From DASWHF01 sp036393295 (GTDB taxonomy: Bacteria; Pseudomonadota; Gammaproteobacteria; Acidiferrobacterales; UBA6901): 17,858 bases of DNA. Made by a program: the position numbers and the translations under genes. Each line of letters starts with the position of its first letter. The stretch's first letter is position 1. Below the pieces are notes generated by a model, which ran no database searches, was not told the DNA's origin, and was given only the letters and a program-made list of their open reading frames with translations. The DNA lies in assembly GCA_036393295.1 (NCBI GenBank), contig DASWHF010000134.1:1-17858 (forward strand). Direction: 5' to 3'. Shown here piece after piece: positions 7,749 through 14,283 of this stretch.

Positions 7749-7760
7749 TATCCACCGGGG

Positions 7761-7794
7761 AAAAAAGAAAGGCCGGGGGAGTTACCCCCCGACC
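7761..7794 (-). terminator. Intrinsic terminator, minus strand
   Basis: Hairpin 7771-7794 (GGCCGGGGG against CCCCCGACC, one C-A mismatch, 6-nt loop), followed on the minus strand by TTTCTTTTTT (7770-7761). The T-run is only on the minus-strand side, so it ends transcription of the 7851-8087 gene, facing hemL. The hairpin alone may also slow plus-strand transcription out of hemL. Confidence 0.8.
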
Positions 7795-7850
7795 TCAGAC
7801 CCACACCCCACACTAAGCCGAGTCGTAGTGATTCTTTTGCGTACGCTGAC

Positions 7851-8087
7851 TCAGCTCGAAAGAATATAGTCGGACCCGAACTTGACCGAGGCCACGTGCG
7901 GCCGCAGGGTCTCGTCGTTGAGCGCGATGTCGACGCCGAGGATGGCGGTGACGTCGTCGTGGTCGCGGACGCCAGGAAGCTCTTCGCGCAGATAGCCGTA
8001 GTGCATCTCGTTCATGTAGACGAGATTCGGGCGCACACCGTGGTGCCGCTCGTAATTGTCCACCAGACTCACGATGAAGCTCAGCAT
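7851..8087 (-). CDS. Unknown 78-residue protein
   Basis: No family is recognised with confidence. The protein is short, soluble and slightly acidic, with no signal peptide, Cys or membrane segment. The N-terminal half is probably helical (MLSFIVSLVDNYERHHGVRP), followed by an aromatic patch NLVYMNEMHYGYLREEL and an LGVDIALN strand-like region. ATG 8087 is preceded by AGGAG at 7-nt spacing, a strong reason to start here rather than at an in-frame TTG at 8153. Normal codon use, a good ribosome site, a downstream intrinsic terminator and an upstream sigma-54-type motif together argue that it is a real, regulated single-gene unit. It resembles small conserved hypothetical proteins of gammaproteobacteria from memory only. 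Confidence 0.75.
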   Translation of the reverse strand: MLSFIVSLVDNYERHHGVRPNLVYMNEMHYGYLREELPGVRDHDDVTAILGVDIALNDETLRPHVASVKFGSDYILSS

Positions 8088-8179
8088 CTCGGCGCTCCTG
8101 CCCTTACCGCTCGGGCTCTTCAGGTTCTTGGCGTTCTTGGCTCGGCGCCCCAACCCCGGTCGCCTTACCCCATAAATAC

Positions 8180-8195
8180 AGCAATAGCTATGCCA
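8180..8195 (-). promoter_or_regulatory. Candidate sigma-54 (RpoN) promoter
   Basis: On the minus strand the 16-mer TGGCATAGCTATTGCT fits the RpoN consensus TGGCAYR-N4-TTGCW at every defined position, with the GG and GC pairs at the required spacing. It predicts a start near 8168 and a leader of about 80 nt for the 78-residue gene. No enhancer-binding-protein site was identified. Confidence 0.6.
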
Positions 8196-8488
8196 GTCTG
8201 TCTTTGTGGATTAAGTGTATGAATTAACGGGTGTATTAGTAGCTGCAGGGGAGGCCGGAACGAGCTGCCGTGAGCGGCCAGGGGCATGCCCGGTGACGTG
8301 CAGGGGCAAAACCGCGGAGGCCCAAAGTTGCCGAAGAACGACACCTGGGCCGCTGGTGTCTTTCCCAGGCGCTGTAACGGAGGGGTAGGGTGGGCCTTTG
8401 GCCCACCTACGGGTTGGTGGGCCAAAGGCCCACCCTACCCGATTGCGTGGGTTGTGCCCGACAGAAACGCCGGGCCGGGTTCGAATGA
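8196..8488. other. Spacer upstream of the unknown gene, without a gene
   Basis: Holds the REPIN-like element at 8383-8440 and no credible gene. Two overlapping frames (8165-8425 minus, 8286-8492 plus) both read through the palindrome, giving mirrored Gly/Pro-rich junk. Any enhancer site for the sigma-54-type promoter would be expected here, but none is evident. Confidence 0.6.
8383..8440. repeat. REPIN-like element, family B, copy 1
   Basis: Perfect 25-bp inverted arms (8383-8407 and 8416-8440) around an 8-bp spacer. Each arm is a hairpin of GGTGGGCC/GGCCCACC type behind a GTAG head. It begins 48 bp past the stop of the cytochrome c4 gene. Same architecture as family A but different sequence. 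Confidence 0.8.
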
Positions 8489-9097
8489 CTAGTGCAGACC
8501 GGACATGTATTGCGAAACCGCCTTGATCTCCTCGGCGGACATGCGGAAAGCAGTGCGCGTCATGATGTCGTCATCATTGGTGCGCTCGTCGTTCTTGAAC
8601 GCCAACATCTGCTTCTCGGTGTAGGCGGGATGCTGGGCCGACACGCGCGGGAACTTCGGCGGGATGCCGTGACCCGAGGGACCGTGGCAGCTCATGCAGG
8701 CCGATACCCCGAACTTGGCGTTGCCGCCGCGGTACAGGCGCTCGCCGCGCGCGATGGTCTGCTTGTCGGCCTGGGCGGTGCCGAGGGCGACCTTCTGGGT
8801 GGAGTAATACGCCGCCAGGTCCTGCATGTCCTGCGTCGCGAGGCCCGCGGCCTGACCGGACATCAGCGGGTCCTTGCGCGCGCCGCTCTTGAAGTCCTTG
8901 AGCTGTTTGACGAGGTACTCGGGGACCTGGCCGGCGAGCTTGGGCCACAGGGGGTTGGCGCTGTTCCCGTCCACTCCGTGGCAGGCGGCGCAGGGCGCGG
9001 ATTTGGCCTTGCCGGCGGCGATGCTGCCTTCCGCCCGCAACGCGCCGTGGGTCGCGACCAGCCCGAGGGCCAGCGCGAGCGTCAACATCTTTTTCAT
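8489..9097 (-). CDS. Dihaem cytochrome c4
   Basis: Periplasmic electron carrier with two class-I cytochrome c domains, in this family usually donating electrons to cbb3- or other terminal oxidases. The 202 residues begin with a signal peptide (MKKMLTLALALGLVATHGAL, cleavage after RA near residue 22). Haem sites are C36-A-A-C39-H40 and C134-M-S-C137-H138. The likely Met axial ligands are M79 (DPLMSG) and M179 (DDIMTRTA). ATG 9097 has AAGGGGG a few nt upstream; the frame is open further 5' but that part is not protein-like. Cytochrome c4 next to engB is also the Pseudomonas arrangement. Pairs with the haem genes in this window as a consumer of haem. Confidence 0.93.
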   Translation of the reverse strand: MKKMLTLALALGLVATHGALRAEGSIAAGKAKSAPCAACHGVDGNSANPLWPKLAGQVPEYLVKQLKDFKSGARKDPLMSGQAAGLATQDMQDLAAYYSTQKVALGTAQADKQTIARGERLYRGGNAKFGVSACMSCHGPSGHGIPPKFPRVSAQHPAYTEKQMLAFKNDERTNDDDIMTRTAFRMSAEEIKAVSQYMSGLH

Positions 9098-9315
9098 ATC
9101 ACCCCCTTCAAGCAAAGAGAGAAACCCGGCACCCGCGACAACGGCTCGCGGACACGCGGACTTGAGGCTGCGGCCTTGGGTCGCGTTCCACCGTGCCGCA
9201 CCCGAGGGAATGTTACACTCGCATGCGCAGGCAGTCCGGCGGGACACTGAAGTCCGGGACGCGCCTGCCCGATGTCAGCCGGAAAATGTGGGGCAGGAGC
9301 CGTTAAGCGCCGCCT

Positions 9316-9344
9316 TATATACCAAGAGCCCGTCCCGAGGTCAA
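9316..9344 (-). promoter_or_regulatory. Candidate sigma-70 promoter for cytochrome c4
   Basis: TTGACC (9344-9339, 5/6), a 17-bp spacer, then TATATA (9321-9316, 4/6), predicting a start near 9309 and a leader of about 210 nt. The -35 box overlaps the ribosome site of the oppositely transcribed engB. Confidence 0.5.
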
Positions 9345-9346
9345 TT

Positions 9347-9985
9347 TTGTCACCAGCCGCCACACCGAACCCGCTGCGCCAAGCCAGCTACCAGGCCAGC
9401 GCCCATGACAGCGCCCAGCTGCTGCCGGACACCGGCCGGGAAGTGGCGTTCGCCGGGCGCTCGAACGCCGGCAAATCCAGCGCGCTCAATGCCATCGTCG
9501 ACCAGCGCGGCCTGGCCCATACCAGCAAGACCCCGGGCCGCACCCAGCTCATCAATTTCTTCGCCATCGACGCCGACCGCCGCCTGGTCGACCTGCCGGG
9601 TTATGGCTACGCCAAGGTCCCGCCGGCGCTGAAACGCCATTGGGACGCCTTCCTGAGCCGCTACCTGGAAACCCGCGAAAGCCTCGCCGGCCTGGTGCTG
9701 GTCATGGACGCGCGTCACCCGCTGACGGATTTCGACGTGCAGATGCTGGGCTGGTGCCGCGCGGCGCGGCTGCCGGTGCATGTGCTGCTGACCAAGGCCG
9801 ACAAGCTGAGCCGCGGCCCCGCCACGGCGGCGCTCCACCGGGTCGAACGCCACCTGCGCGAGCACGGGTTGGCCGGCTCGGCGCAGCTCTTCTCGGCGCT
9901 CAAAAAGGACGGCGTCGAGCCGGCGCGCCGGGTCTTGAGCGGCTGGCTCGGGCTGGAAGCTCCGGGCGGCCGGCCGCGAGAATAA
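9347..9985 (+). CDS. engB: Ribosome-biogenesis GTPase EngB (YihA/YsxC)
   Basis: Essential GTPase acting in 50S subunit assembly. The 212 residues from TTG 9347 match the family (about 210). G motifs in order: G1 GRSNAGKS (37-44), G2 TPGRTQ (62-67), G3 DLPGYG (82-87), G4 TKAD (149-152), G5 SALKK (183-187). TTG 9347 was chosen for GAGG at 6-nt spacing and a homologue-like N-terminal length; an upstream in-frame ATG at 9272 would add 25 atypical residues. No clear plus-strand promoter is seen, apart from an extended -10-like TGTTACACT at 9211-9219. It converges on polA, as in E. coli and Pseudomonas. Confidence 0.93.
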   Translation: MSPAATPNPLRQASYQASAHDSAQLLPDTGREVAFAGRSNAGKSSALNAIVDQRGLAHTSKTPGRTQLINFFAIDADRRLVDLPGYGYAKVPPALKRHWDAFLSRYLETRESLAGLVLVMDARHPLTDFDVQMLGWCRAARLPVHVLLTKADKLSRGPATAALHRVERHLREHGLAGSAQLFSALKKDGVEPARRVLSGWLGLEAPGGRPRE

Positions 9986-10022
9986 AAAAAGCCCCGGAAA
10001 CAAGGGGAGAGAGTCCGGGGCT
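9984..10022 (-). terminator. Intrinsic terminator, minus strand
   Basis: A 9-bp stem, AGCCCCGGA/TCCGGGGCT (9990-9998 with 10014-10022), a 15-nt CU-rich loop, and seven T on the minus strand (9990-9984). There is no T-run on the plus side, so it serves minus-strand transcription coming from the polA side and overlaps the engB stop. Confidence 0.85.
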
Positions 10023-10100
10023 AGTAACAAAATCCCGGAATTGGGCCGGGACCTTCCCCGCTCAGGGAGGAGGAGCGGGTAGGACGTATCGCTACGTCCA
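9984..10100 (-). ncRNA. Candidate small RNA in the Spot 42/ErsA position (polA-engB)
   Basis: Predicted about 117 nt. The minus strand shows, in order: a hairpin GGACGTA-GCGA-TACGTCC with a GNRA tetraloop (10099-10082); a 7-bp stem CCCGCTC/GAGCGGG with a nine-nt loop CTCCTCCCT complementary to Shine-Dalgarno sequences (10079-10057); a 6-bp stem TCCCGG/CCGGGA (10051-10033); a U-rich single strand TTTTGTTACTA; and the T7 terminator. No minus-strand ORF of note. Spot 42 in enterics and ErsA in Pseudomonas are encoded in this same polA-engB gap, on the polA strand. Homology is inferred from position and architecture, not from sequence identity. A plain polA 3' UTR is the alternative. Confidence 0.65.
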
Positions 10101-10105
10101 ATCCT

Positions 10106-10139
10106 AAAGACTGTCCGGTATTTCAAAAGTTCAAAGTTC
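10106..10139 (-). promoter_or_regulatory. Candidate promoter of the small RNA, sigma-E/AlgU-like
   Basis: Two GAACTT boxes (10139-10134 and 10132-10127) equal the sigma-E/AlgU -35 consensus. The second is followed after 16 bp by TCTTT (10110-10106), a partial match to the TCTGA/TCAAA -10. Start would fall near 10100, at the base of the first hairpin. An overlapping sigma-70-like TAGGAT (10106-10101) would start inside that hairpin. Confidence 0.45.
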
Positions 10140-10199
10140 GAGGTCGCCGGCGCGGCGAATACCCCTATTGAATGTCGAGGCTATCCCGCGTGCAGGAAC

Positions 10200-10274
10200 G
10201 TAGGGTGGGGCCCTGCCCCACCGATTGTCCCGTGCCAATCACGAGTGTTTCGGTGGGGCAGGGCACCACCCTAC
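10200..10274. repeat. REPIN-like element, family B, copy 2
   Basis: Arms 10200-10224 and 10250-10274 are inverted repeats of 25 bp with one mismatch, around a 25-bp spacer. GTAGGGTGG heads on the outside and GGGGCAGGGC-type hairpins inside match family B in layout. It ends 25 bp beyond the polA stop codon and probably forms the polA mRNA 3' hairpin. Confidence 0.75.
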
Positions 10275-10299
10275 TTTACATGCGCACGGCGCGGGATGG

Positions 10300-12996
10300 T
10301 CAATGCGCCTCGTCCCAATTGGCGCCGACGCCGATGTCGACCGTGAGCGGCACGGCGAGCTCGGCCACGCCGGTCATGTGCGCGCGGATCGGCTCGCTGG
10401 CCGCGGCGACCGCCCCTTCCGCGACCTCGAACACCAGCTCGTCGTGCACCTGCATGATCATGTGCACGTCGGCCGCCGATTCCCCGATCCAGCGGTCGAC
10501 GGCCAGCATGGCGAGCTTGATGAGATCGGCGGCTGTCCCTTGCATGGGCGCGTTGATGGCGGTGCGCTCGGCGTACTGGCGGCGTGCCTGGTTCGCGGCG
10601 TTGATCTCGGGCAGATACAGGCGCCGGCCGAACACGGTCTCGACGTAACCACGCTCGTGAGCCTCGGCGCGGGTGCGATCCATGAACTCCTTCACGCCCG
10701 GGTAGCGCGCGAAATACAGATCGATATACGCCTGGGCGGCGGCGCGCTCGATCTTGAGCTGCTGGGCGAGGCCGAACGCCGACATGCCGTAGATCAGGCC
10801 GAAGTTGATGGCCTTGGCGTTGCGCCGCATCTCGTCCGAGACCAGCTCCGGCGCCACGCCGAACACCTCGGCGGCGGTGGCGCGGTGCACGTCCGAGCCC
10901 TGGGCGAAGGCGGCGCGCAGGCCCGCGTCGCCGGACAGATGCGCCATGATGCGCAGCTCGATCTGCGAGTAGTCGGCCGAGAGCATCTTGTAGCCGGGCG
11001 CCGGCACGAAGGCCTGGCGGATGCGCCGGCCCTCCGGCGTGCGCACCGGGATGTTCTGCAGGTTCGGATCCGACGACGACAACCGCCCGGTGGCCGCGAC
11101 CGCCTGATGATAAGAGGTGTGCACGCGCCCGGTGCGGGCATTGATCATCTCCGGCAGCTTGTCGGCATAGGTGGACTTGAGCTTGGCGATGCCGCGGTGC
11201 TCGAGGATCACGCGCGGCAGCGGGTAATCGAGCGCCAGGTCCTGCAGGACGTCCTCGGCCGTCGACGGCTGGCCCTTGGGCGTCTTTTTCAACACCGGCA
11301 GCTTGAGCTTGCCGAACAGGATCTCCTGGATCTGCGCCGGCGACGCCAGGTTGAACGGCTGGCCGGCGAGCGCGTGGGCCTCGTGCTCCAGCTCCAGCAT
11401 GCGGTTGGCCAGCTCGCTGCTCTGCTTGCGCAGCATGTCAGCGTCGATGCGCACGCCGTGGCGCTCGATGCGCGACAGCACCGGCACCAGCGGCATCTCG
11501 ATCTCGCGGAACAGCTTGACCAGCGCCGGCGTCTGCTCGAGCCGCGGCCACAGCTGCTCGTGCAGGCGCAGGGTGATGTCGGCGTCCTCGGCGGCGTAGA
11601 CCGCGGCCTGCTCGACTGGCACCTCGCTGAAGTTGATCTGGCTCTTGCCCTTGCCCGCGACCTCCTCGTATTTGATGGTCTTGTAACCGAGGTACTTGAG
11701 CGCCAGCGAGTCCATGTCGTGGCGCGAGGCGGTGCTGTCCAGGACGTAAGACTCGAGCATGGTGTCGTAGGCCAGGCCCGTAAGCGCGATGCCGTAATTG
11801 GCGAGCACGCTCATGTCGTACTTGAAGTTCTGGCCGACCTTGCGCGGCGCCGGGTCCTCGAGCAGCGGCCGCAGCTTCTCGAGCACCGCGCTGCGATCGA
11901 GCTGGTCGGGCGCGCCGGGGTAGTCGTGGCGCAGCGGCACGTAGGCGCCCTCGCCGGCGGCGTCGGTGAACGACACGCCGACGATCTCGGCGTTCATGGC
12001 GTCGAGGTCGGTGGTCTCGGTGTCGAAGGCGTACAAAGGCGCCCGCGCGAGCCGCGTGAGCCATGCCGCGAGCTCGGCCTCGGTGAACACGGTGGCATAG
12101 CGCCGCGCCTGCGCGGCGCTGCTCAGCGAACCCGGTTGGTTGACGCCGCCGAGCCCGGCGAGCCAGGTCTTGAATTCGAGATCCTTGTAGAGCGCGCGCA
12201 GGCCCTCGGTGTCCGGCGCACGGCGCTCGAGCGCGCCGGGCGCGAGATCGAGCGGCAGGTCGCAGCGGATGGTGGCGAGCTCGCGCGACAGCGGCAGCCG
12301 ATCGAGCGTGGCGCGCAGGTTCTCGCCGACCTTGCCGCCGACCTCGCCGGCGTGCGCCACCAGATTGTCCAGCGAACCGTACTGCTGCAGCCAGCCGCTC
12401 GCGGTCTTCGGACCGACCTTGGGCACGCCGGGGATGTTGTCCGAGACATCGCCGACCAGCGCCAGGTAATCGACGATGCGCTCCGGCGGCACGCCGAATC
12501 GGTCGATCACCGCGGCGCGGTCGTAGCGCGCGTCCTTCATGGTATCGATGAGCGTGACTCGGTCGTCGACGAGCTGCGCCATGTCCTTGTCGCCGGTCGA
12601 GATCACCACCGGCTCGCCGGCGGCCGCGGCGCCCGCGGCGAGCGTGCCGATCACGTCGTCGGCCTCGACACCCTCGATCATCAGCAGCGGCAGGCCCATG
12701 GCCGTCACCACCCGATGGATGAGCTCGATCTGGCCGGCGAGCGCGTCGGGCATCGGCGGGCGGTTGGCCTTGTACTCGGCGTAGAGGTCGTCGCGGAAGG
12801 TCCTGCCGGGCGCGTCGAACACCACCGCGATGCGCTCCGGGGCGTAGTCGGCGAGCAGCTTGCGCAGCATGTTGGCCACGCCGTAGACCGCGCCGGTCGC
12901 CTGGCCGCGCGAGTTGCTCAAATTGGGCATGGCGTGGAACGCCCGATAGAGATAGGATGATCCGTCCACCAGGACCAGGGGCTTTGTTTCGCTCAT
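10300..12996 (-). CDS. polA: DNA polymerase I
   Basis: Gap-filling and repair polymerase with 5' nuclease and proofreading activities. In the 898 residues: 5' nuclease domain about 1-290, with DGSSYLYRAFHAM at the N-terminus, EADD (111-114) and VGDVSDNIPG (181-190). The 3'-5' exonuclease keeps its full DEDD set: FDTET (D325, E327), NFKYD (D394) and YAAED (Y467, D471). Polymerase motif A is DYSQIELR (675-682), motif B RRNAKAINFGLIYG (724-737) and motif C HDE (851-853). All catalytic residues are present, so it should proofread. ATG 12996 fits the family N-terminus, although its ribosome site is weak (AAGGA 13 nt away). It is divergent from the LOG gene with a 49-bp gap. Confidence 0.97.
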   Translation of the reverse strand: MSETKPLVLVDGSSYLYRAFHAMPNLSNSRGQATGAVYGVANMLRKLLADYAPERIAVVFDAPGRTFRDDLYAEYKANRPPMPDALAGQIELIHRVVTAMGLPLLMIEGVEADDVIGTLAAGAAAAGEPVVISTGDKDMAQLVDDRVTLIDTMKDARYDRAAVIDRFGVPPERIVDYLALVGDVSDNIPGVPKVGPKTASGWLQQYGSLDNLVAHAGEVGGKVGENLRATLDRLPLSRELATIRCDLPLDLAPGALERRAPDTEGLRALYKDLEFKTWLAGLGGVNQPGSLSSAAQARRYATVFTEAELAAWLTRLARAPLYAFDTETTDLDAMNAEIVGVSFTDAAGEGAYVPLRHDYPGAPDQLDRSAVLEKLRPLLEDPAPRKVGQNFKYDMSVLANYGIALTGLAYDTMLESYVLDSTASRHDMDSLALKYLGYKTIKYEEVAGKGKSQINFSEVPVEQAAVYAAEDADITLRLHEQLWPRLEQTPALVKLFREIEMPLVPVLSRIERHGVRIDADMLRKQSSELANRMLELEHEAHALAGQPFNLASPAQIQEILFGKLKLPVLKKTPKGQPSTAEDVLQDLALDYPLPRVILEHRGIAKLKSTYADKLPEMINARTGRVHTSYHQAVAATGRLSSSDPNLQNIPVRTPEGRRIRQAFVPAPGYKMLSADYSQIELRIMAHLSGDAGLRAAFAQGSDVHRATAAEVFGVAPELVSDEMRRNAKAINFGLIYGMSAFGLAQQLKIERAAAQAYIDLYFARYPGVKEFMDRTRAEAHERGYVETVFGRRLYLPEINAANQARRQYAERTAINAPMQGTAADLIKLAMLAVDRWIGESAADVHMIMQVHDELVFEVAEGAVAAASEPIRAHMTGVAELAVPLTVDIGVGANWDEAH

Positions 12997-13001
12997 GCGG
13001 C

Positions 13002-13030
13002 TTGGGATGTCCTTAATTGCAACGTGTAAC
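13002..13030 (+). promoter_or_regulatory. Candidate sigma-70 promoter for the LOG-family gene
   Basis: TTGGGA (13002-13007, 4/6), a 17-bp spacer, TGTAAC (13025-13030, 4/6). The predicted start near 13037 leaves a leader of only about 9 nt without a Shine-Dalgarno sequence. It lies within the 49-bp gap shared with polA. Confidence 0.4.
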
Positions 13031-13045
13031 GAGAGTTCTTGAGCC

Positions 13046-13795
13046 ATGAATCTGGACGACAAACCGGCGGCGCCGGAAAAATCCCCGGAAAAGTCCATGG
13101 GTGCCTTCAGCACCTCCTCCAAAATCCTGTCGCGCGAGTCCTGGAAGATCTTCCAGATAATGGCGGAATTCGTCGAGGGCTACGAGCGCCTGGCGCGGAT
13201 CCGCCCCTCGGTCAGCATCTTCGGATCGGCGCGCACCGCGCCCGATCATCCGTATTATGCCCTGGCCGAGGAAATCGCGCGCCTGTTATCGGACGCCGGC
13301 TTCGCGGTGGTGAGCGGCGGCGGCCCCGGGATCATGGAGGCCGCCAACCGCGGCGCCTACGGCGGCAAGTCGCCGAGCGTCGGCCTCAACATCACCCTGC
13401 CGCACGAGCAGTCCGCCAATCCCTACCAGGACATCGCGCTCAACTTCCGCCACTTCTTCTCGCGCAAGGTAATGTTCGTCAAGTATGCCTCGGCCTACGT
13501 GGTGCTGCCGGGCGGCTTCGGCACGCTCGACGAGCTGGCCGAGATCCTGACCCTGGTCCAGACCGGCAAGAGCCGGCGCATCCCGATCGTCCTGGTGCAC
13601 CGCCCGTTCTGGGCGGGGCTCACCGACTGGTTCCGCGATACGCTGGCCCAGGAAGGCACCATCGGCGCCGGGGACCTCGATCTCTTCCATGTGCTGGACC
13701 GGCCGCAGGAGGTCGTCGATGCGATCTTCCGCCACTACGAAGGCCGCGGCATCGGCCCGTCGGCCGAGGAAGAGGAGAAGCAGCTCAATCTGTAG
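13046..13795 (+). CDS. LOG-family Rossmann-fold protein (TIGR00730), putative nucleoside 5'-monophosphate phosphoribohydrolase
   Basis: The LOG family cleaves the N-glycosidic bond of nucleoside 5'-monophosphates (cytokinin riboside monophosphates in plants; AMP-type substrates in some bacteria). The 249 residues contain the nucleotide-binding SGGGPGIMEAANRG (90-103) and the catalytic PGGFGTLDE (155-163), plus VSIFGSART (56-64). The N-terminal extension (1-50) marks the longer bacterial LOG group. ATG 13046 lacks a Shine-Dalgarno sequence; ATG 13097 is an alternative start. Physiological substrate unknown. It is followed after 15 bp by a DUF2782 gene, and probably shares its transcript. Confidence 0.9.
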   Translation: MNLDDKPAAPEKSPEKSMGAFSTSSKILSRESWKIFQIMAEFVEGYERLARIRPSVSIFGSARTAPDHPYYALAEEIARLLSDAGFAVVSGGGPGIMEAANRGAYGGKSPSVGLNITLPHEQSANPYQDIALNFRHFFSRKVMFVKYASAYVVLPGGFGTLDELAEILTLVQTGKSRRIPIVLVHRPFWAGLTDWFRDTLAQEGTIGAGDLDLFHVLDRPQEVVDAIFRHYEGRGIGPSAEEEEKQLNL

Positions 13796-13810
13796 CGGCG
13801 GAGGCCCGTC

Positions 13811-14206
13811 ATGCGCGTGACTTTACTGTTGTCGTTCCTGCTCGTCGCGGCGCCGGCCGGTCCGGTCCTGGCCGAGGACGCCCGACCCCGGACGCCCGAG
13901 TTCGAGCCGTTGCCGGCACCGCCGCCGCCGGCGCTGGACTACGCCCCGGGGCCGCCGGCCGGCCCGGACGCCGCCGACACGCCGCACGACGTCACGCCCG
14001 ACCCCGAGCCGGAGATCACCATCACCACGCGCGGCGACACCCGCCACGAGGAATACCGCATCGCCGGCCAGCTCTACATGATCAAGGTCATCCCGGCCCG
14101 CGGCAAGCCGTATTATCTGATCGACAACGAGGGCAAGGGCGAATTCACCCGCAGCGATCTCGCGCCGCGCATCGCGGTGCCGATGTGGGTGATCAAGCGC
14201 TTCTGA
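13811..14206 (+). CDS. DUF2782 family protein, exported
   Basis: 131 residues. A signal peptide (MRVTLLLSFLLVAAPAGPVLA, cleavage near residue 21) is followed by a Pro-rich linker (about 22-65). The conserved DUF2782 domain covers about 68-131: EITITTRGDTRHEEYRIAG, MIKVIPARGKPYYLID, and a terminal MWVIKRF. The function of the family is unknown. It is regularly found near polA in gammaproteobacteria. GGAGG lies 6 nt before ATG 13811. Probably periplasmic, or anchored in the inner membrane if the signal is not cleaved. Confidence 0.85.
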   Translation: MRVTLLLSFLLVAAPAGPVLAEDARPRTPEFEPLPAPPPPALDYAPGPPAGPDAADTPHDVTPDPEPEITITTRGDTRHEEYRIAGQLYMIKVIPARGKPYYLIDNEGKGEFTRSDLAPRIAVPMWVIKRF

Positions 14207-14241
14207 CCGTCATCGGCCGCGGAACCGTGCTCCGGACAATC

Positions 14242-14247
14242 TATAAT
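14242..14247 (+). promoter_or_regulatory. Candidate -10 box upstream of the BPSS1780-type gene
   Basis: A perfect TATAAT in the 77-bp gap after the DUF2782 gene, 36 nt before the GTG start. The -35 position (GCGGAA at 17-bp spacing) is poor, so activity would need an activator or be weak. Confidence 0.4.
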
Positions 14248-14283
14248 GGTAAGGGACAATAAGAGCCCGACGGAGGAGACCCG

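Noticed and set aside
7771..7794. Terminator of hemL on the plus strand
   Set aside because: The hairpin lies downstream of hemL, but the T-run is only on the minus-strand side, so it serves the opposing gene.
8165..8492. Two opposed short frames (8165-8425 minus, 8286-8492 plus)
   Set aside because: Both translate the palindromic repeat at 8383-8440 into mirrored Gly/Pro sequence; no ribosome site.
2770..10274. CRISPR array made of the repeated 25-mers
   Set aside because: The copies are isolated, inverted in pairs and kilobases apart; there are no regularly spaced direct repeats.
10225..12960. 911-codon open frame on the plus strand
   Set aside because: Antisense shadow across polA, open because of high GC codon bias; no motif, while polA has every catalytic residue.
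13046..13795. Lysine decarboxylase
   Set aside because: Older annotations use this name for the PGGxGTxxE fold, but LOG-family members are phosphoribohydrolases.
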